This document shows, piece by piece, positions 59,660 through 64,000 of a DNA stretch of 64,000 nucleotides. Below the pieces are notes generated by a model. That model was not told the DNA's origin. It did not search any database and saw only the letters and a program-made list of their open reading frames with translations. Made by a program: the position numbers and the translations under genes. Within the stretch, counting starts at the first letter, position 1, and the number at the start of each line of letters is the position of its first letter. This stretch comes from Paraburkholderia fynbosensis (GTDB lineage: Bacteria > Pseudomonadota > Gammaproteobacteria > Burkholderiales > Burkholderiaceae), in assembly GCF_902859935.1 (NCBI RefSeq), contig NZ_CADIKI010000006.1:62001-126000 (forward strand), given 5' to 3'.

Positions 59660-61009
59660 TCAAACGGACGTCACCGGCAGCACCACCCAAACCTCCAGCC
59701 CCCCACCCTCGCGCGAATGAAACTGCAAGCCACCGCCATGCAGCCGCGCAATCCGCTCGACGATCGACAACCCCAGCCCCGTGCCGCCGCTATGCGCGCG
59801 CGCATTGCGGCCGCGCTGAAACGGCGCCTTCAGTTGCTCCAGCTCCTGCGCCGAGAGCCCCTTGCCCCGGTCGCCGACCGCGACCGTCACCGTCCCGGCG
59901 GTGGCCCACGTGCGCACCGTAAGGCCGCTGCCGCCGTACACGATCGCGTTCTGCATCAGGTTCATCAACAGCCGCATCATGCTGATCGGCCGGTACGCGA
60001 GCGCCGGCAGCTTCGCGAGCGATAGCTCGAACTCGTGCCCGAGCCCGGCGAAATCGCCCGCGAGCCGTTCGATCAACGTATTCAGATCGCCGGGCTGCGG
60101 CGCCTCGCGTTCGCCGCTGCCCGCGTAGTCCATGAACTGCTGCAGGATCGTTTCGATCTGGTCCAGATACGACTCGGCGGCCACCACGAAGCTGCTGTCG
60201 CTGCCGTGCGGCATCGCCATCGCCATCGAAAGGCGCAGCTTGGTGAGCGGCGTGCGGATGTCGTGCGAGATGCCCGCGAGCATCAACGCGCGCGTCGCTT
60301 CGGCTTCCTGCAACACCTGGGTCATCTGATTGAACGCGCCGCTCACCGCCGCGATTTCAGTGGGGCCGTCGGTCGGCAACGGCGCGGGCATTTCGCCGGC
60401 GCTCACGCGGCGTGCGGCGCGCGCCAGTTCCTGAAGCGGCTCGTTCAGGTGCAACTGGATCGCGTAGCCGGCCAGCGCGGCGAGCAGGCCCAGACCCAGC
60501 GACAGGAAAATCGCCGCTTCGAGTCCATTGCCCTGCGCGTCCTCGGGAATCGGCAACGCGATCCAGTACGGCGTTTGCGGCGCGTCGGCCGGCGCGTGCA
60601 TGCGGATCCACATTCGCTGCCCGCCTTCGGTTTGCCAGCGCACCGGCATGTCGGCGGGCAAATGCGCGCGCAAGGTGTCGAGAAACATATCGTGCTGATA
60701 GGTGCGATAGGCGCGCAGAAGACTGCGCGGCGGCGCTTCGGTGGCCTCGGGCGGCAGTTGCGCGTGTGCGTCGAGGCGCGCGGTCAACGCGGCGCGCGCG
60801 CCGGACGGCGTGGCAGCCAGCAGGTTGTCGAGCGTGGTCACATAGGTGGCGAACACGGCCGCCGCGCGCTCCACGCGAGGCCGCTGCACGTAGTGCAGCA
60901 GCACGCCGAGCGAGCACGCCTGGCTCAGCATCACGAGCACGATCAGGAGCACGATATTGCGCGCGAGCAGCGTGCGCGGCAGCACTCTTCGCACCAGCGA
61001 GCGCGCCAT
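59660..61009 (-). CDS. EnvZ-type membrane histidine kinase
   Basis: A 449-residue sensor kinase: helix 1 (about 17-38), a periplasmic domain of about 125 residues, helix 2 (about 164-184), HAMP (about 186-238), a phospho-acceptor helix with His249 in GISHDIRTPLTKLRLS, and an ATPase domain (LMNLMQNAIVYGG, DRGKGLS, GGTGLGLSIVERI). The ATG overlaps the stop of the response regulator gene (ATGA). With that gene and the RND permease it forms one operon, so the pair probably senses envelope or drug stress and controls the pump. Confidence 0.92.
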   Translation of the reverse strand: MARSLVRRVLPRTLLARNIVLLIVLVMLSQACSLGVLLHYVQRPRVERAAAVFATYVTTLDNLLAATPSGARAALTARLDAHAQLPPEATEAPPRSLLRAYRTYQHDMFLDTLRAHLPADMPVRWQTEGGQRMWIRMHAPADAPQTPYWIALPIPEDAQGNGLEAAIFLSLGLGLLAALAGYAIQLHLNEPLQELARAARRVSAGEMPAPLPTDGPTEIAAVSGAFNQMTQVLQEAEATRALMLAGISHDIRTPLTKLRLSMAMAMPHGSDSSFVVAAESYLDQIETILQQFMDYAGSGEREAPQPGDLNTLIERLAGDFAGLGHEFELSLAKLPALAYRPISMMRLLMNLMQNAIVYGGSGLTVRTWATAGTVTVAVGDRGKGLSAQELEQLKAPFQRGRNARAHSGGTGLGLSIVERIARLHGGGLQFHSREGGGLEVWVVLPVTSV

Positions 61010-61719
61010 CACTCGAGGTCCGCGGCCAGCATGTAGCCGACGCCCCATACGGTCTTGATGAAGCGCGGCTTCGACGGATCGTCCTCGACGATCTGCCGCA
61101 GGCGCAGCACCTGCACGTCGATGCTGCGATCGAGCGCATCGTGGTCGCGGCCGCGCGCGCGCGCGAGCAGGTTGTCGCGGCTCACCGGCCGGTTCGGCGA
61201 CGAGGCGAGCGCGACCAGCAGCAGCATCTGCGCCGAATGGATCTCCAGCGGCGCGCCCGCGCGCGACAACTCCTGCTTGCCGACATCGAGCGTGAAGTCG
61301 CCGAAGCGCACGCATTGCGACGTCACGGTGACCTCGCCCGACGCGATTTTCTGGCGGCGCAGCAAGGCATTGATGCGCGCCACCAGTTCGCGCGGCAGGA
61401 ACGGTTTGGCGAGGTAGTCGTCGGCGCCGGTTTCGAGGCCCACCACCCGGTCGAGCGGATCGCCCTTCGCGGTCAGCATCAGGATCGGCAAGGTCTGGCC
61501 CTGCTCGCGCAAACGCGCGCAGATTTGCAGGCCGTCTTCGTCGCCGATCATCAGATCAAGCACCAGCAGATCGAACGGCTCACGCTCCAGATAACGGTCC
61601 AGCCGCTTGCCGTCCTCGGCGACGCGCACGTCGAAGCCGTGCCCGCGCAAAAACCGCTGCAGCATGTTGCGCAATTCGATTTCGTCGTCGAGCACGATGA
61701 TTTTGGCGGGGCGATCCAT
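61009..61719 (-). CDS. OmpR-family response regulator
   Basis: A 236-residue regulator with a receiver domain (Asp11-Asp12 pocket, phospho-acceptor Asp55 in LLVLDLMIGDEDG, Lys in DDYLAKPF) and a winged-helix DNA-binding domain with SRDNLLARARGRDHDALDRS and a KTVWGVGYML ending. It starts 17 bases after the RND permease stop and is coupled to the kinase gene. Confidence 0.93.
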   Translation of the reverse strand: MDRPAKIIVLDDEIELRNMLQRFLRGHGFDVRVAEDGKRLDRYLEREPFDLLVLDLMIGDEDGLQICARLREQGQTLPILMLTAKGDPLDRVVGLETGADDYLAKPFLPRELVARINALLRRQKIASGEVTVTSQCVRFGDFTLDVGKQELSRAGAPLEIHSAQMLLLVALASSPNRPVSRDNLLARARGRDHDALDRSIDVQVLRLRQIVEDDPSKPRFIKTVWGVGYMLAADLE

Positions 61720-61735
61720 ATGAAAGCTCCTCGGT

Positions 61736-64000
61736 TTAAGCGTCCGGCGGCGTGTCGGGTGACATGCCGGATGACGTCCGCCTCCCCGCTTGCCGTTCGG
61801 AAAGACGCTGCAGCAGCACGTAAAACGACGGAATGAACAGCACGGCGATACAGGTCGACGCGAGCATTCCAGAAAATACCGCAATTCCCAGCGACCGGCG
61901 CGCGCTCGCGCTGGCGCCGGTCGCGATCACGAGCGGCACCACGCCGAGAATGAAGGCGAACGAGGTCATCATGATCGGCCGGAAGCGCAGCCGCGCCGCT
62001 TCCACCGCCGCCTCGGCGATGCCCACGCCGCGTGCGCGCAGATGCCGTGCGAATTCGACAATCAGGATCGCGTTCTTCGCCGAGAGCGCGATCAGCAGCA
62101 CGAGACCGATCTGCGTGTACAGGTTGTTGGCGGCGCCGAGCAACGCCAGCGTGCCGGCTGTGCCGAGCAAGGCGAGCGGCACCGCGAGCACCACGGCCGC
62201 CGGCAGCAGCCAGCTTTCGTATTGCGCGGCCAGCACGCAGAACACCAGCAGCACGCCCACGGCGAATACCCAGTACGCCGAGTTACCGACCAGCTTCTCC
62301 TGATACGACATCGCGGTCCATTCATAACCGATGCCGGACGGCAGGATGCGCGCGGCTTCCTGTTCAAACGCGGCGATGGCGTCGCCGGTGCTGAAGCCGG
62401 CCGCCGGATTGCCGTTGATCGCCGCGGCCGGCGCGAGGTTGTAAAGCGTCGCGACGGCCGGGCCGACGCTCGGACGCGCGTCGATGAAGGTGCCCAGCTC
62501 GACCATATGGCCGCTGTTGCTGCGAATCTGCAGACGGCGGATGTCGTCGGTCTGACGGCGGAACGCGCCGTCCGCCTGCACGAACACGGGGAACGTGTGG
62601 TTGAACGCGGTGAACTGATTCACGTAGCTCGACCCGACATAGTCCTGCAACAGATCGAACACGTTGCCCACCGGCACCTGCAGCGACTCGGCCTTTGCAC
62701 GATCCAGCGTCAGTTCGACGCTCGGCACCGCCGCGCGGAACGGGCTGAACACGCGCTGCAATTCAGGGCGCTTCGCGACGCCCGCGATCAGCGCGTCGGT
62801 GGCTTCCTGCAGGCGTCGATAGTTCTGCGTGCCGTCGGTGAGGAACACCTGCAGTTGCACGCCGCCGCTGTTGCCGAGACCCTGGATCGGCGGCGGCACG
62901 ATCACCACCGAGCGGACGTCGGGCAGCGTCGCCAGTTCGTTATTCATGCGCAAATACAGCGAGCGCAGGTCCTCGCCTTTGCCGCGCTTGCTCCAGTCAT
63001 CGAGCGTCACGTAGATCAGCGCGGAATTCGGCACTGACGCGTTGTTGTCGAGTGGCGAGATGCCGCCGATGGACACCACGTGGTTCACGCCCGGAATCGC
63101 ACCGATCCGCTTTTCGATCTGCCTGCTCGCCTCGCGGGTGCGCTCGAGCGAGGCCGCGTCGGCCAGTTGCGCGGCGATCAGCACATAGCCCTGATCTTCG
63201 AGCGGAATGAAACTGGTCGGCACGCGCGTGAGCAGGAACACGGACGCCGCGCCGAGCACCAGCGCAATTACGAGCGCGAGGCCGCAGCGCCGCACGAACC
63301 ACAACACCACGTGCACATAGACGCCTTCGACGCGCGCATAGCCCCGGTCGAACACGCGATAGATCACGTTCGGCTTGCCGGGCCGCGCGTGCCGCAGCCA
63401 ACGCACGCTTTGCACCGGCTTGAGCGTGACCGCGTTGATCGCGCTGATCACCGTGGTCGCCACCACCACCAGCGCGAACTGCCGGTACATCTGGCCGGTG
63501 ACGCCGCCCAGAAACGCCGACGGCAGGAACACCGAAATCAGCACCAGCGTGATGCCGACGATCGGCCCGAGCAGTTCGTGCATCGCGTCGATCGCCGCCT
63601 GCTTCGGCGCCTTGCCCTGCTCGATGTGCTGCGTGATGCCTTCGACCACCACGATCGCGTCGTCGACCACGATGCCGATCGCCAGCACGATCGCGAACAG
63701 CGTCAACAGATTGATCGAGAAACCCAGCAGGTAGATCGCGCCGAACGTGCCGATGATCGTCACCGGAATCGTCGTGGCGGGCACGAGCATCGCGCGCCAG
63801 TTTTGCAGAAACAGCAGGATCACCAGGAGCACCAGCAAGGCCGCTTCGAACAGCGTCTTGTACACGTCGACTACCGATTGCCGCACGAAGGTGGTCGTGT
63901 CGAACGGCAGTTGGTAGCTGATGCCCTGCGGCATGTTCTTTGCAAGACGCGCCATGGTCGCCTTCACCGCGTTGCCGACTTCCAGCGCATTTGCTTCGGG
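61736..64000 (-). CDS. RND-family multidrug efflux permease (HAE1), N-terminus outside window
   Basis: 754 residues are present of about 1050; the N-terminal 290-300 residues lie beyond base 64000. It has the hallmarks of AcrB/MexB-like drug:proton antiporters: GISYQLPFDTTTFVRQSV, VLAIGIVVDDAIVVVEGI (helix 4 Asp-Asp pair), FFAL-type loop region, SLGIAVFSGMLASTCIAVLFIP and AARLRFRPIMMTSFAFILG. A periplasmic adaptor gene would be expected upstream of it, out of view. It lies directly in front of its likely two-component regulators. Confidence 0.93.
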   Translation of the reverse strand, partial: PEANALEVGNAVKATMARLAKNMPQGISYQLPFDTTTFVRQSVVDVYKTLFEAALLVLLVILLFLQNWRAMLVPATTIPVTIIGTFGAIYLLGFSINLLTLFAIVLAIGIVVDDAIVVVEGITQHIEQGKAPKQAAIDAMHELLGPIVGITLVLISVFLPSAFLGGVTGQMYRQFALVVVATTVISAINAVTLKPVQSVRWLRHARPGKPNVIYRVFDRGYARVEGVYVHVVLWFVRRCGLALVIALVLGAASVFLLTRVPTSFIPLEDQGYVLIAAQLADAASLERTREASRQIEKRIGAIPGVNHVVSIGGISPLDNNASVPNSALIYVTLDDWSKRGKGEDLRSLYLRMNNELATLPDVRSVVIVPPPIQGLGNSGGVQLQVFLTDGTQNYRRLQEATDALIAGVAKRPELQRVFSPFRAAVPSVELTLDRAKAESLQVPVGNVFDLLQDYVGSSYVNQFTAFNHTFPVFVQADGAFRRQTDDIRRLQIRSNSGHMVELGTFIDARPSVGPAVATLYNLAPAAAINGNPAAGFSTGDAIAAFEQEAARILPSGIGYEWTAMSYQEKLVGNSAYWVFAVGVLLVFCVLAAQYESWLLPAAVVLAVPLALLGTAGTLALLGAANNLYTQIGLVLLIALSAKNAILIVEFARHLRARGVGIAEAAVEAARLRFRPIMMTSFAFILGVVPLVIATGASASARRSLGIAVFSGMLASTCIAVLFIPSFYVLLQRLSERQAGRRTSSGMSPDTPPDA

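Overview
The window looks like a chromosomal or chromid segment of a Burkholderiaceae betaproteobacterium, most likely Paraburkholderia. This is inferred from the high GC content, the dense short-spaced operons, and gene sets typical of that group (hpa homoprotocatechuate cluster, MHS/LysR catabolic clusters, mmsA, fused ctaDE oxidase, RND pump with OmpR/EnvZ-like pair). No rRNA, tRNA, CRISPR array, insertion sequence, integrase or prophage was seen.

Layout. 1-5.6 kb: end of a membrane protein gene, polyphosphate kinase 2, a PH-like membrane protein, a DMT-transporter remnant, an ArsR/Old Yellow Enzyme pair, a GNAT acetyltransferase and a DedA protein. 5.6-9.8 kb: a MarR/isochorismatase-fold/MFS operon, then methylmalonate-semialdehyde dehydrogenase. 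10-14.3 kb: a LysR gene divergent from an MHS transporter, a Gfo/Idh/MocA oxidoreductase and a type II dehydroquinase, which together suggest quinate/shikimate-type catabolism. 14.3-18.5 kb: a sulfotransferase-like protein, a LysR, a HAD hydrolase and a DSD1/D-threonine-aldolase-like enzyme. 18.5-25.2 kb: hpaR divergent from hpaG1-G2-E-D-F-H-I, the complete meta-cleavage route from homoprotocatechuate, without the hydroxylase or a transporter.

25.2-31 kb: two cyclic-di-GMP genes, a decayed end of the cellulose gene bcsC, class I fructose-bisphosphate aldolase and a 48-residue membrane peptide. 31.3-34 kb: a three-gene FecR / OmpA-lipoprotein / CHASE2 module whose CHASE2 protein has no output domain. 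34.1-41.2 kb: a haem-copper oxidase locus (CtaG, CopD-like, DUF2231, subunit II lipoprotein, fused subunits I+III, small membrane proteins) followed by a ferric-reductase-like flavohaem protein. 41.4-44.3 kb: a sugar-type ABC importer.

44.9-51 kb: a lone receiver, a 1046-residue CheB-CheR-PAS-HWE kinase translationally coupled to an orphan ParD-like antitoxin, a RidA-like protein, and an ars operon (arsR, arsC, arsH) with no efflux pump. 51.3-57 kb: a large secreted beta-propeller/lamin-tail lipoprotein, a beta-lactamase-fold hydrolase, a cupin, an AraC regulator and a 62-residue peptide with a double-glycine leader. 57.2-64 kb: a GntR/TauE-type exporter operon under a long perfect palindrome, and an RND permease/response regulator/histidine kinase operon that runs off the right edge.

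Regulation is unusually legible. Candidate operators (perfect or near-perfect dyads) lie next to both ArsR genes and the MarR, HpaR, ParD and GntR genes. These are sequence observations; binding itself is inferred. The most unusual items are the orphan ParD/CheB-CheR-kinase overlap, the double-glycine-leader peptide, the output-less CHASE2 module and several unlisted membrane micropeptides.
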